DNA of 64,000 bases. Origin: Marsupella aquatica. Its lineage: Eukaryota > Marchantiophyta. The position numbers were made by a program, and so were the translations under genes. Shown here piece after piece: positions 10,263 through 20,940 of the stretch (positions within the stretch are counted from its first letter, which is position 1; every line of letters starts with the position of its first letter). A model generated the notes under the pieces. That model was not told the origin of the DNA. It saw only the letters and a list, made by a program, of their open reading frames with translations, and made no database searches. The DNA lies in NCBI GenBank assembly GCA_973895155.1, contig OZ316898.1, forward strand, positions 4,588,001-4,652,000, in the 5' to 3' direction.

Positions 10263-13200
10263 TCAGTCATAAACTTCATCCTCTGATTCATCAGAGATGT
10301 CACTACTACTAGGGTCGCTACTGGTCTCCCTCTCCGTGGACTCGGCAGACTCATCTAAATACTGATGGACTGTCCCCGCCTCATTGTCGATAAACCTTGA
10401 ACAATCCAGATATCTTCGAGCACCTCTCATGGACCGAAGTCCTTTTGCCTCCCAAGTCAAGACAACAGGATCTTCATCAACCTGCCTCGCCGATGTCTCA
10501 GCATAGCACGGAAGAGTAAAAGGCTTCTCAGGAGTAACCACAATGGACTCCTGGACTTCCCTCCGAAGACGAAATCTCTCCTCAGAAAACCAATCCACCC
10601 TCCTATCACTGACGCAACCACCGACATCAGTTGACGAAGAGCAACAAAATAAAGAAAACAAAAGAAACCAAATAGGGAGTCCGACATCAGAAGAGGCCAA
10701 GTACTTTACTCCAGGTCGAATTCGTCTTTCTCGCTTGAAGGCCCAGCCTGTTCATCCCCTGGAATCGTGAACTCATCATCCGACCCAGCGTCTTGATTAA
10801 CCTTGGCTGGCTGATCCCTAATCTGCTTTGCCTTGCTCGAATGCCTCGCCAGAACACTGTTTAAAGTTTTTTGAGCACAGGAATGGAGAATGTCCCTGTC
10901 CTCAACACCGACAACAAATCTCCCGGAGAATTCTCCGACAGAAAACAAGCTACCGTCACACACAGTCCAGTCAAGGATTATATCTTTGGGCTTCGTGAGG
11001 AATTCCATCACGGCTTGCATGAACCCAATTGAAAGCCTTTTCGATCCAGCAACAGCCGCTTCTGGACAGGGGTCAGTCTTAGGGTAACAAACACTCAACA
11101 TTGACTTATGTCTTGCATCTTCCGAAGACGTCAATGGAACATACGCTGGGTCTTTAGGAATCTTTGCACTAAATTCCACCCGACAAAAACATCCAGGATG
11201 AGAGTGCACACCTGCATAAAAAACCAAAATACATCAGAAACAATGTAAACTTTGTTAGCGAGCTCGCTAGCATTAACTTAGTCGGAAAATAGAAAATTAA
11301 CAGTCACCTAAACCAGATATGTTTGGTAGCTGAAAATTATAATTTTGTTAGCGACATCGCTAGCATTAAAACTCTCAAGAAATTTAAGGGATAACTACCT
11401 CAATATCCATATCTGCCCTCCATAAAGGGGTGGACAACAAAACGGTATATTGCTGCACATGTTTGAATTTGTTTTTTTTCTCGACTGCCATAAATATTTG
11501 CCTCATGTGATTGAAGTCTGAGCTGTGCAAGACAACAACATATCCGTCGTCTGAAAGCATTGGTCTCATCACTCCAAAAAAATAATATGGGAGTTTCTCG
11601 CTCCAAACATTCCAAGACGGAACCTATTTGTCTGTAACGCTTGTTCTATGCCCAGTTGGAAGAGAAATGAATCCCAAATGTGCTCCAATCCCAGCATAAG
11701 GCTTTCCATTAATTACGACATGGTTCGGGCACTCTACGCTCTTCGACATCCCAGTAATCCATCGATCTCCGTCTCCCATCCAAGATGGCCTCACTTTACT
11801 TACGCTAATTGAGTTTGCAGTATCGGTCAAATTGCTACGAGCCAGGAAATGTCGCTGTCCATCCATCTTCAAACCACACATCCGAGCAACACCTTGAGCA
11901 ACTGAAACTTCCTCATCGTCCGAATCTGAAAGAATCTGGATGTTCCGCTTCCGTTTCAAACGTTTTATACTTCCTAAATCCACTGCGCTCTTTGTTGTGA
12001 CTTCGGCATCTGGGGACTGAGGTTCCTCACCATCATCTGCTCCACTATTCAAACTCTCAGAAGCCGCTACCTTCCTCCTCTCTGTGAAGCAAAAGACATT
12101 AGTGTCTGTATATTCGACACACATCCGGACTTAAAAATAAAAAGTAACATACAATTAACAGACTTACTTGGCTTTCCGGAAATCTGGGACCCATCTTTGG
12201 ATGTGTTCTTCAATGCTCCTTTTCTTGGCTTCCGTGCTCGACTCCTATCCACTATGGCAGCTACACCAAGACAAGATTTTTCCATCGCCTCGCAACCACC
12301 AACTTCAGCATCAGTGGGTGCCAATTTGGACTCGGAGATGTAAGATTCCGGAAGGAATCCTCGATTGATCATGTGAAGAGCTACTTTCTCTACAGTGTCA
12401 AATGTCACAGACCATTTGTCCGAGTCCAAATACCATGGACAATGAAGAACCTCCCACTCGCTCAATCTCCTCAGAGCTTCACTTCCCTCGCAAGGAAACA
12501 TACAATATTCCCCAAACTTATCACTTGTAGGGTCATCTTTAACCCCGGCTATCCAAGGGGAGAAACAGGCTGGGTAGGACCAGCAGTAAAAATTGTCTGC
12601 TACTTCTCTGTCTACAAAAAATCGATACGTGTATCTCTTCGCTCTCCTCCGAAACAATGTAATGTCTACCTTCTCTCCTGTCTTGGGTGGCCAAATCTGC
12701 TTGAAGAAACGAGTTTTCACACGAGTTTGGAAATCCTCAAAATCCTCCTCAATGTCAAGGATTAGCAAAGCTTTCGTCTTCTCTGAAGACGTAAGGATCC
12801 TCGACTCAGGGACAGTAGGCATTACCTCAAAAACAATTTCAGACATGAGGGAAGACGAAATTGACTCGACTTGCTCCCACACTGCCCAACGATGAAGCCA
12901 AAGCTTAGTCTCACCATCTGAGAATTGACCTGGATGAAATAATGTTTTCCGAAGCTCAGGACAACACTGTGCCTCCAGGAGTGTACATCGGAGCTCTGGG
13001 GATAAAGAGGTCACACCAGTGAACAATCAAGCTCGATCAAGACCACAAGAAACATTTCCCCTGCCTTTGTCATCTGTTCTCTGGGCCTCCTTTCTCTCGT
13101 TCTCGCAGTAGTTATGCATTTTGACACATTTCTTGAAAAAGTCTCCAAACTCAGGATTTAGTAATGGACCGATCTTTGGAACTTTCACATTCCAATCAGC

Positions 13201-14325
13201 AAGTTGTTCTTTCATCATGTCACGCATTGCTAAGTCTTGTGCAACCTTGGAAAGGGGCTCGCCTTGAGCCTCCTTAAGAGAAAATTTCTTCTTAAGGTCC
13301 TCGGTCTGTGATGCAATGTTAGCAACGGATAGAATATAAGTGCAGGCATCCAACGTCATGTTCTTCGAATACCATGCCGCCTTTCGCACATTGGCCATCT
13401 TCTGCTGGAAAATTTTGTAATTCTCAGCGTCAATGATATCTTTGTAAACGGATAAGTCATTGTTCAGAATCTTCTAGACGCGTTCAGCCTCCAAAACCCA
13501 GGAATTCTCTACATTACATTGAGTTAACCTGCCACAACATGCCTCATGTTAGCGAGATCGCTAGCTGAAAGTGACCTGGTAAAAATGAAATTTCAGAACT
13601 ATCTTATCATGAGAAGTCCCACCTGTTCAATGCGTGCATAGCCGACTCGATCTGAACGAAAGAGTTCTTTTCACCCTTAAAGATCTTGCAGACCACTCGA
13701 GGATGGTACTTAATATCATCCGGATGTTCCTCCGCCAGTTGGCTCCACGAATACAATCGGTGGTTTCCATCAAAAACACAGAACATTTTGTCCTTGAGGA
13801 TCTGGAAAGAAACATGAGAATCACATTTGCGCTCAAACTCCTCATTTTGCAACACCCAAATATCATCCCAAGTTTCGCGGATGGCATCTGTACAGATCTG
13901 GATTTCTCCATCTTCGTTTGTCATCTGAACGTAAAATCGAGGCGCATCCTCGATGTAACCCTGCATTTTGAACTCGGACTTCAATGTGTCTATCGCAGTG
14001 GAATCCTTCTGCAGAGATTGGACAATCTGCATATTTCTCATCCGGCACAGAGGAGTTCGGGGGGAGCCAATGCAAATCCGAACTCATTCACTCCAAACGA
14101 GTGAAGATGACGGTTTATGACAACCGTGTAAGGTTCCAAAGCGCTCGGATCAAACACAGGAGCAACTACATCTACCGCTGTCACCATCTTGGGCCGCCTT
14201 GGAGTCTTCAATCCCGCTGCAAGCACTTTCTTGTTCGCTGTGGACCTAGTTTCTCTCCTTGTCGACTCCCTCGACTAAAATGATCCTCTCGAAGAAATAC
14301 TCTCTGGAGACAACGATGACTCCAT
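10263..14325 (-). CDS. ParB-like domain plus degenerate DNA methyltransferase-like protein (element-encoded, with in-frame stops)
   Basis: The exons read leftwards: about 14325 (or ATG 14187)-13623, 13528-12168, 12081-11399, 11211-10710 and 10608-10263. Phases agree at three of four junctions. The 11399/11211 junction is off by one. Exon 1 has a ParB/sulfiredoxin-like segment with MFCVFDGNHRLYSW (13760-13800), matching the DGxHR ParB motif. Exon 3 ends in a run typical of amino-methyltransferases, including FFGVMRPMLSDDGYVVVLHS. Exon 4 has KPKDIILDWTVCDGSLFS and GRFVVGVEDRD, matching the DPFxGxGT (motif I) and GIE segments. Motif IV is not canonical: INGKPYAG stands where [DNS]PP[YFW] is expected. 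The last exon is Ser/Glu/Asp rich. In-frame stops are at 13474 (TAG), 13027 (TGA) and 11624 (TAG), with another TAG after 14276. A C6 tract at 14059-14064 needs a one-base shift. ParB-methyltransferase combinations are known from phages. Catalysis is doubtful. Confidence 0.7.
11254..11271 (+). promoter_or_regulatory. 18-bp palindromic element motif 1 (intron 3)
   Basis: GTTAGCGAGCTCGCTAGC is followed by ATTAA. It lies in the 187-bp intron 11212-11398 of the ParB-methyltransferase gene, 93 bp from motif 2. Confidence 0.85.
11347..11364 (+). promoter_or_regulatory. 18-bp palindromic element motif 2 (intron 3)
   Basis: GTTAGCGACATCGCTAGC is preceded by TTTT and followed by ATTAAA. It shares the intron and orientation of motif 1, which is antisense to the host gene. 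Confidence 0.85.
13548..13565 (+). promoter_or_regulatory. 18-bp palindromic element motif 3 (intron 1)
   Basis: GTTAGCGAGATCGCTAGC sits inside the 94-bp intron 13529-13622 of the ParB-methyltransferase gene and takes up almost a fifth of it. Confidence 0.85.
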
Positions 14326-14713
14326 GAAATAAAACCCTTCGGAGAAGAGTGCTTGAGCCCGCAGACTGCAGCAGCTGCACGTGTCAAAAACGTCCACAGA
14401 GCACCTCCTTTCAGAGAATTAGGACAGCCGTACAAACTGCTATGAACTCCCTCCGAAGCCTTACTGAGTTACAATAGTGAATACTGACAATGATCGACAA
14501 TACGATGTAAGGAATAACAGAAATCTCCTAGCAGGGACCACTAGTTGTAATTTTTGGAAAACACGAAGAACAACCTTCACGACCGATAATCTTATCCAGA
14601 CAAAATACTCCAGGTGTCCCATGTAATTTGTACCGTTGACATTATGGTACCCGTTGACTATTCCCAACGGAATCCTAACGGTAAACTTCCTCAAAAATCA
14701 GTTTGACTTTTTG

Positions 14714-14731
14714 GCTAGCGAGATCGTTGGC
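14714..14731 (+). promoter_or_regulatory. 18-bp palindromic element motif 4 (divergent promoter)
   Basis: GCTAGCGAGATCGTTGGC is preceded by CTTTTTG and followed by ATAAAC. Two positions of the right arm differ from the consensus. Confidence 0.8.
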
Positions 14732-14807
14732 ATAAACTCAATGACACAGATATCCTTAAAAAGAGTTGAAATCAACGGTTTGCTTGTCATAAAAATATCA
14801 AAACCAA

Positions 14808-14825
14808 GCTAGCAAGATTGCTAGC
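14808..14825 (+). promoter_or_regulatory. 18-bp palindromic element motif 5 (divergent promoter)
   Basis: GCTAGCAAGATTGCTAGC. The two CpG positions of the consensus are both changed to CpA/TpG, one on each strand, so the site remains a perfect palindrome outside its two-base centre. Confidence 0.8.
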
Positions 14826-14956
14826 ATGGGACACGTCCATATACGTTGAGTAAAAGACAAAATAATGGTAAAATCAACGGGAACAGACTGAAAATCTGTT
14901 CGGATTGTTGTTTCCGTTGGGAAAAACCCAGTTTTGGTCCTGCAAATAGGATTCGT

Positions 14957-17900
14957 ATGGGCGATTCAAAACATAGTCGTTGTATTTTTGTATGCTCAGA
15001 AGAGATGATGTCGATGAATTCCAAGGTGGTTTTGGAGCGTAGAATGACGGGAGACGTGGTGGTACTCCCAAGTGCCCCTGACTCATCGGAGGTTAGGGTG
15101 ACAGAGTCATTCCTTGCAACTCGTTTTGGAATTCCAAAAGATGACCTTGTCATGAAGTTGTTTGAGTTGTATTCTCAAAATGGGCCACGGAGTCACGAGT
15201 TGAGAGAGGACAGTAGCACTTCCGGGAAGGTCTGGACGCTGAAGGTTGGATCTTGTGTCGAGGTTCTGTCCAGTAAAGATGGTTTTCCTGATGTCATTTT
15301 GGAACCCATGGAATTAGATCCCGTTCATCAAACTCTTGTGATTGATCTTGGGACGCCTCCCAAAGACAGAGCTCCCGAGGTCATTGAAATATCTCCAGAG
15401 AGTATAAGGCAAGACACATCTTGTGGTTCGATGAAGTCATGAGATGGTTCCGAACCCGAAGGGTTAGGGACAAATTTGATTGAAAGGACTGGGGATAGCA
15501 TGACCACAGTGTATCGGATGAGTGCCTATGATGCTTTTCTCAATATCAGTGGAGCGAGTGAACTTGCACAATTTAGAAGAGGGAATCAATGGAATGAATG
15601 TCAGGTTTCGACTCTGCCATCGACATACAATGGTAACGTTGTTTTTGAACTTCCTCCAGTCGAGGGGGGCGGGAGGGGAGGAGGTCTCTAAGATATGGAT
15701 CGAGAGAAGGACGGCTATCCTTGGACGAGACTAGTGACTACATCTGTGAATTTGAAGCCAAGGTTTCATTGGGCTGTGTCAAAAGTTCGTTGCGCTGGAA
15801 TTCTCGAATGCCATAATTTGGGTTGCCGGAAGTTGAAACATACTGGAGTGAAAAATGACTGCGCTTTCAGAGGGAAAGGGTTGCTGACTGACATCTTTCG
15901 TCTTGGAGAGAAAGTGAGTGAGGGCGGACTTGTCTGTGGCTTCTGTGAAGAGAGGCCTCTCTGTATTCGAGAATGCCCGGCAAAACTGTTGTATGTGTAC
16001 CCTAAGCCAGGTTTGGAGAGTCACATTTCAATGCATATGTCTAGATTGGTTGTGCATATGGGATTCCACGATCACCCTGTTTGGAAGGGAAAATCTCGTT
16101 CTGCGAGAAAAACAACGGAAGATGTTGTTTTAGGGGTCCATCGGTTGAATCCAATCTCAACTCCCGCACGTCTGAGAAACCAGTCAATTAGGAACCTTGT
16201 CTCGCTATTGCATCCAGAATCATTGGCTCAGTTGTCGAGAGAAGAACAACAAGAAATTTGGAGTTCGATCGGAGTAGTTTCTACCGCTCCAAAGTTCCAA
16301 GCTATTCTTTGGAGTGTGAAGATGGATAATCCTAGAAAAGGAGAACTTGACTTACTTCGTGAAATGCAATCACGTAACAATTTCCCTTTCGTGCAGAGGT
16401 ACCTGTTTCCCGGTCAAGGAAATAGAAATGATCGAGCGCATGTATTCAAAATGAGTACAAATGGTCCTGGATCGGGTGTGGAAATTTTGAGGAGCATGGA
16501 GGCTGGAGGAGCATTGGAAGGTTTGTGGGTCAGTTTTGACGTGATGCATTGTATCACGTCAAGATGGTTGACCTTCAGCGCACACGTGTATGACCATAAT
16601 TACCGCGCTCTGTGTACAATTTTCTCTTGCGAGTTGAGAGCCGAAGACACAGAGTCGCTTGAAACTGCGTGGAGGTTAATGGTAGATGTCGCATCCAAGA
16701 ATGGAGTGCATAATCCCATTATTGGAGGATTCATAGCAGACAATGCGGAGGCTGGCTGGATTTCTGTGAGAAGGGTATTTTTGGGGGGTGTCAAAAATCC
16801 TCTGAAAGAGCATAGTGATGCTTTCCATCTCTCTCAATCCCTCAGAAGACACACTTTGGAGGGGATCAAGGAGGGGTGTCATGCGGAGCACTATAAGATG
16901 TGGGAGAAGTTAAGAATTTCTCCAACATATGTCAAAGCATATCGTATCGCCGAAGACATTCAAAAATGGTGGAAAGAGGGGAATTGTCACCCTTCCAAGC
17001 TTAAATCACTACAAGGGTGGATTTCATGGTGGGTTGTGCGGTGGAGACAATGGGGTAACTTTATTCGTGTGGTTAGTAACGGTGAATTCTTTCTGATGAG
17101 TTTAAGCTAGCGAGATCGCTAGCAATAAAACTTCTTTTCGTAAATGTATTTTGGTCCCCGACTGAAACATTAGACTGTCTCAAAATAGACATATCGCTAG
17201 TGAATACAAGTGTTAACTCTGCTCATTTTTCAGACGCAAACTGCGAAGGAGTCTGCTCTGATGCCAAACTGTGCGGGAGCTGAATCTGCTCACGCATCAA
17301 TGCGTTCCTGCCAGCCGAAGAAGAAAATTGGTTTGATTGAAGCCTATGAAGTTGACCAGAATCGAGCAGCTGGACAGATTGCAGCGTTCACTACATACTT
17401 GGAAGGGTGTCACCGTGGGAATGGTCCTACAATATTTGAGCTGGCCTTCAGAAATGCAGATACAATGGGGTCTATGGATGCCTATGAGAAGGCATCCAAT
17501 CTACTATTTGAATCATCTAGAAAATATGAGTTCTATAGAACTGTGCCTTTACATGGAGATCTTAGAACAAAGTCAGGGAAACGGAAGGGTAATGCTTCTG
17601 CTTCTATTCATGAAAACGATTCTCATAGACATGATAAGATATTGCGCACAGTGGCGTCGCGGTCTAGTTTGAAAAGAAGAAATCTTTACACAGAATTTGG
17701 TAACTTCAGCGGTGCTTCTGATATTGGTGGACCTTCAAACTTTCCTGGCGATGAAGACAACCCCACTTGCCATGGACCTTCTCTTCCTCGTGAAGTTATA
17801 AATATATCAGATGATGGTGAAGAACTTAGCCGTGGAGATACAACACAGGACCCGAACTACGTTGGAGAAATACCACAGCCTCAAAATAATCGGGATGAAA

Positions 17901-18817
17901 TTCGGGATGCACCCCGAAGGATCCCTTTTGTTGAAGAGGTTGATGTGACATATGGGACCTGACACTTGAGGCGGAGTGGAAAAGGGAGTGGACCTGTTTG
18001 CAATGGACGAGTGGACCAAAGTCTGTTTGGAAGAGATGAGTGCAGGAATCTCATCAAAGAAACTGCAATGAAGGCATTCTGGGCTGGAGTGGTTGGTGTT
18101 GCGATTCACGGATTGAGGTTGTCATCTCCACATCGTCAGCTTCTATACTTCTGTCCGAATAATAGGTGCCATAAAATAGGTTGCAGAAGGACTCTTGCCC
18201 AGCTTCCAGAACCACCTGAGGCATTGCAAGTCCAGCGTGGGACCAGGCTGACCCCAACAGAGATTGACTTTCTTCTTCGAGATGGGATTGAAATCAAAGG
18301 ATTATCATACTCTGATCTAGCACCGATTGGGTCGTTCTCCTCTCCAAATCGTGTTGACCTCCGAATTGATGTGAACTCCTTCCCAGAAAGAGTTGACATT
18401 GGTATTCCAAACCATAGATTCAAGACCCGGAATGGGAAAGGCGTTCGTCAACGTTTCCAGAACACCCCGGAGCTTCTCAAATGCATTCGATCTGCGACTG
18501 ACAAACATATGAGAGTCATTGGAAGTGAGAAGATATGCCTCGGAAACGGGTGGGGATGGCAATATCTTATCGTCACTCACGAGACAGATTCTAAAATTGC
18601 ACACAAGTACTGGGTGCAAGTGTGTTGCTTTCCTTCTTGCTCATGTGATGACTTCTACAAGAGACACACGAGAGGAAGACCCTATATGTCTTGTAAACAC
18701 CTCCTCTGGGTGTACTTAAACAAGTTCTCACTGAATCTAGACAGAGATGATCTTGTGAAGCAGCCAATTCCGACTGTTGCTGAAGTAAGGAGTTTGATTC
18801 CGTTGCAGTGTAGTTGA
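14957..18817 (+). CDS. MULE-like transposase with SWIM zinc finger (in-frame stops)
   Basis: Exon 1 runs from ATG 14957 to about 17071 and exon 2 is 17234-18817. The junction keeps phase if the GTTAGT donor at 17072 is used. Residues encoded at 15780-16080 hold spaced Cys and His (CHNLGC, CGFCEERPLC, then HMGFHDHPV), which resembles the WRKY-GCM1/FLYWCH-like zinc region of MULE transposases. The core at about 16510-16870 has SFDVMHCITSRW, GGFIADNAEAGW and DAFHLSQSLRRH. These are candidates for the first two DDE acidic residues and the following H-containing segment. The last exon ends with CSCDDFYK ... SCKHLLW (18628-18714), a CxC...CxH SWIM zinc finger typical of MULE transposases. All segments share one frame, interrupted by TGA 15440, TAA 15689 and TGA 17960. 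It would cut and move the element by binding the terminal repeats. MULE identity is likely, though the third catalytic residue was not fixed. Confidence 0.75.
17107..17124 (+). promoter_or_regulatory. 18-bp palindromic element motif 6 (transposase intron)
   Basis: GCTAGCGAGATCGCTAGC, the best copy: a perfect 8-bp arm palindrome around a two-base centre, followed by AATAAAAC. It lies in the intron 17072-17233 of the transposase gene. Confidence 0.9.
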
Positions 18818-19376
18818 CTTAATCTCTATTATCCATTGAGGTGAACGTTTCAATGTCCCTAATTTTGTCGCCTTTTTGGTTTTTAGAACAGAGGAAAGTC
18901 CTCCACCTCACTAATTATATTGTGTATGCAATGTTAGCGAGGGTCTAGTACTATTCTATACGTATCGGCAATAGTGTTTATTTTGCTAGCGAGGTCTCTG
19001 GCATTAAACCCGTAAAGTAAAGTTTTAGGTTTCCCGTAAACGGTTTCTTGTTGACCATGTTCTACATAACGTAGAGTTCAATAACTCATGTATTTTAATT
19101 GGTTTTTGGATATACATTCTAGAAAACAAACCATTTTAGTCACGCATAGTTTTACTAGCGATGTCGCTAGCAAAACTAGTACTGTAAGTCCAAACATTGC
19201 AATCGGCAATCTTCTAAAGAAGTTATTTCAAAATGAACAAAGATTTTCTCCCTTACAATTGTGTTGGACATTGAGTGTCGATATCACGTTTTTGGATCCC
19301 AGATCTACGAAATAGACACAGTCTACAAAATGTCTATGTCCCTACAACATGGACTACCGTTACTGTTTCCTATTCA
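18818..19376. promoter_or_regulatory. Non-coding region between transposase and third gene, with motifs 7 and 8
   Basis: This holds a half-site GTTAGCGA at 18933, motif 7 GCTAGCGAGGTCTCTGGC at 18985-19002 (followed by ATTAAAC) and motif 8 ACTAGCGATGTCGCTAGC at 19154-19171. The transposase stop at 18815-18817 and the convergent third gene border it. No coding frame is supported. Confidence 0.65.
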
Positions 19377-19448
19377 AGGGCTCGCTGCCTTGTACGCATC
19401 GTAGTCAGAGTCGGAGACTGTATCATAGTCGAAGGAATCGAGGATGTT
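19377..19448 (-). pseudogene. Second copy of the acidic-tail coding segment
   Basis: On the minus strand it encodes ILDSFDYDTVSDSDYDAYKAASP followed by TGA within about 72 bp. This closely parallels the last residues of the third gene (ILALSDYDTDSDTDSDTYKAASP, then stop) 350 bp away. The shared spacing of Asp/Tyr and the identical YKAASP end show duplication. It may be an alternative last exon or a decayed duplicate. Confidence 0.55.
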
Positions 19449-19506
19449 TTCCGTGCTCGCATGCCATCCACAACGGAAATCACTCAAGTACCAGTAGGCA
19501 ATATTT

Positions 19507-19524
19507 ACTAGCGATCTTGCTAGC
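19507..19524 (+). promoter_or_regulatory. 18-bp palindromic element motif 9
   Basis: ACTAGCGATCTTGCTAGC, preceded by ATATTT. It lies between the two copies of the acidic-tail segment, so in an intron or 3' region of the third gene. Confidence 0.75.
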
Positions 19525-19720
19525 AAGGTATGCACTCATGAAATTGAAAAAACTTCCGAAGCTTTATTCGAATATTGTCCAATATTTATCAAAACATCTG
19601 TAACTGACAAAATGTCCGTGTCCTACCGATCATTTCATTTTAAGGTCACGGACTTGGCAGAGATGAACTATAAAACTACGGGGGTTTGCAACGCGGAGTG
19701 ATTGTCATCTAGGGTACTAT

Positions 19721-20149
19721 TCATGGAGATGCTGCCTTGTAGGTGTCTGAATCTGTGTCCGAATCCGTATCATAATCGGACAAAGCTAGGATGTCGGATG
19801 TCCAGTAGTTGTGTATGTCGATGTCCCTCCAGTAAGACTCCTCCTCCTCTCTCTTCCGCTTCTCTGAAACTCCCTTAGAAATGGATACGTTTGTGCGAGA
19901 AGACATTGGTGCTCTGGAAACAACGCTTGAAGTTGTTTCCTTCGGCGGTGCAGGTCGCTGAGTTGAAGCAGAGGCAACAGGCGGGACCCGACTGGATGAT
20001 GATCCAGCCTTGAGCGGAGGGGGTACACTCTTCCTTGCCGGAGGAGAGCTTGGTGGCGAGTCCACTGGGCCGTCAGTTTCGGCGTTGTAGCGGCGGACCT
20101 CCAGAACCCATTTGGGTTTTGGAGCGGAAGAGTCATCATTTTTTTCCAT
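19721..20149 (-). CDS. Third transposon gene: Pro/Ser-rich protein with acidic tail
   Basis: It encodes 142 residues from ATG 20149 with no stops. I recognise no family. Residues 1-30 are mixed and charged, with a short WVLEVRRY segment. Residues 30-85 are rich in Pro, Ser, Ala and Thr and probably disordered. Residues 92-105 hold a basic stretch (KGVSEKRKREEEE) that could act as a nuclear localisation signal. The end is acidic, with repeated Asp and Ser before YKAASP. It is convergent with the transposase gene and is the only element gene without an in-frame stop. A role as an accessory or anti-silencing factor is conceivable by analogy with extra genes of other MULEs, but nothing in the sequence proves it. 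Confidence 0.55.
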   Translation of the reverse strand: MEKNDDSSAPKPKWVLEVRRYNAETDGPVDSPPSSPPARKSVPPPLKAGSSSSRVPPVASASTQRPAPPKETTSSVVSRAPMSSRTNVSISKGVSEKRKREEEESYWRDIDIHNYWTSDILALSDYDTDSDTDSDTYKAASP

Positions 20150-20940
20150 TTATGTCTGTAACAAACACTGCTGTGTATCAGATTACTTTCTCAACATGTG
20201 TTTACCAAATAGAAACAGTCACCTTCAAAACATCCAAGCTCATCGAGTCAAAACGCGAAAAACTACGAGAAGGAAAAAGAGAACTGGGAAAACCAGACTT
20301 TCTCATCAACAATAATGCTATTTGCTGTGAAGAGGTCTCCCGGTATCAAACTTACATCTCCTTGTGCGACAAAAACTTTGCAAGAATGCGACACACCCGA
20401 AAACACAAGATCCCCTCCTCGCCCGCGGATATGACAACACAAGCTCAATTGAAGTTACTCTGCGATGCGAAGACGATCACGAAAGAGTGAGGAGACGATG
20501 AAAGTCAAATAATGAGAACACTGTTAGGAATGGAGATGAGTCGAGAGGTCCGAATGACATATAGTGCATTTTCGGAGCCTCGGATCCTCTGAAACGGTTT
20601 CGCGTTTCACGCTTCACTCATGAGGAAGGGGACATTGGATTCTGTCGTGATATGATCCGGTGTAGTGCTGTTGCTGCAACGGTTTACACCCATGATTTCT
20701 AATGAGTGATTTTTCGTGTGGGTCATGACCGCACGGAGTATTTCGTGCGAGAATGATGGGCAGAGTTATGGCTAGCGACTTCGCTGGCCTGATGTACGGT
20801 AGAATTATATGTTGAATTATGGTGCCGTCGACGACCGTTCGTGTCTGGGGAATATGTAATATGTACCAATGCATCGTCAGGATCGCTTTTTAAACCCAAC
20901 GGGAGTTAAATAAATAGGTGGAATAGAAGGTTCCTTTTAG
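20150..20940. promoter_or_regulatory. Upstream region of the third gene with motif 10
   Basis: No gene is seen. Motif 10, GCTAGCGACTTCGCTGGC, is at 20771-20788, about 620 bp upstream of the third gene's ATG. Confidence 0.6.

Larger units (their letters stand above)
14326..14956. promoter_or_regulatory. Divergent promoter region of the transposon
   Basis: This segment of about 630 bp separates the minus-strand ParB-methyltransferase start from the plus-strand transposase start. Two palindromes lie in it, GCTAGCGAGATCGTTGGC at 14714-14731 and GCTAGCAAGATTGCTAGC at 14808-14825. They are 94 bp apart, about 130-240 bp upstream of the first transposase ATG. The same spacing (93 bp) separates motifs 1 and 2. 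The position fits shared control of both genes by whatever binds the palindromes, but no TATA box was assigned with confidence. Confidence 0.55.

Noticed and set aside
10263-14325. ParB plus DNA methyltransferase as a sign of phage or bacterial contamination
   Set aside because: The gene has phase-matched GT-AG introns and lies within terminal repeats and a target duplication in a eukaryotic gene copy.
11254-20788. Palindromes as transcription terminators
   Set aside because: They occur in introns and promoters in one orientation irrespective of gene strand, and hairpin-plus-U terminators do not apply to Pol II genes.
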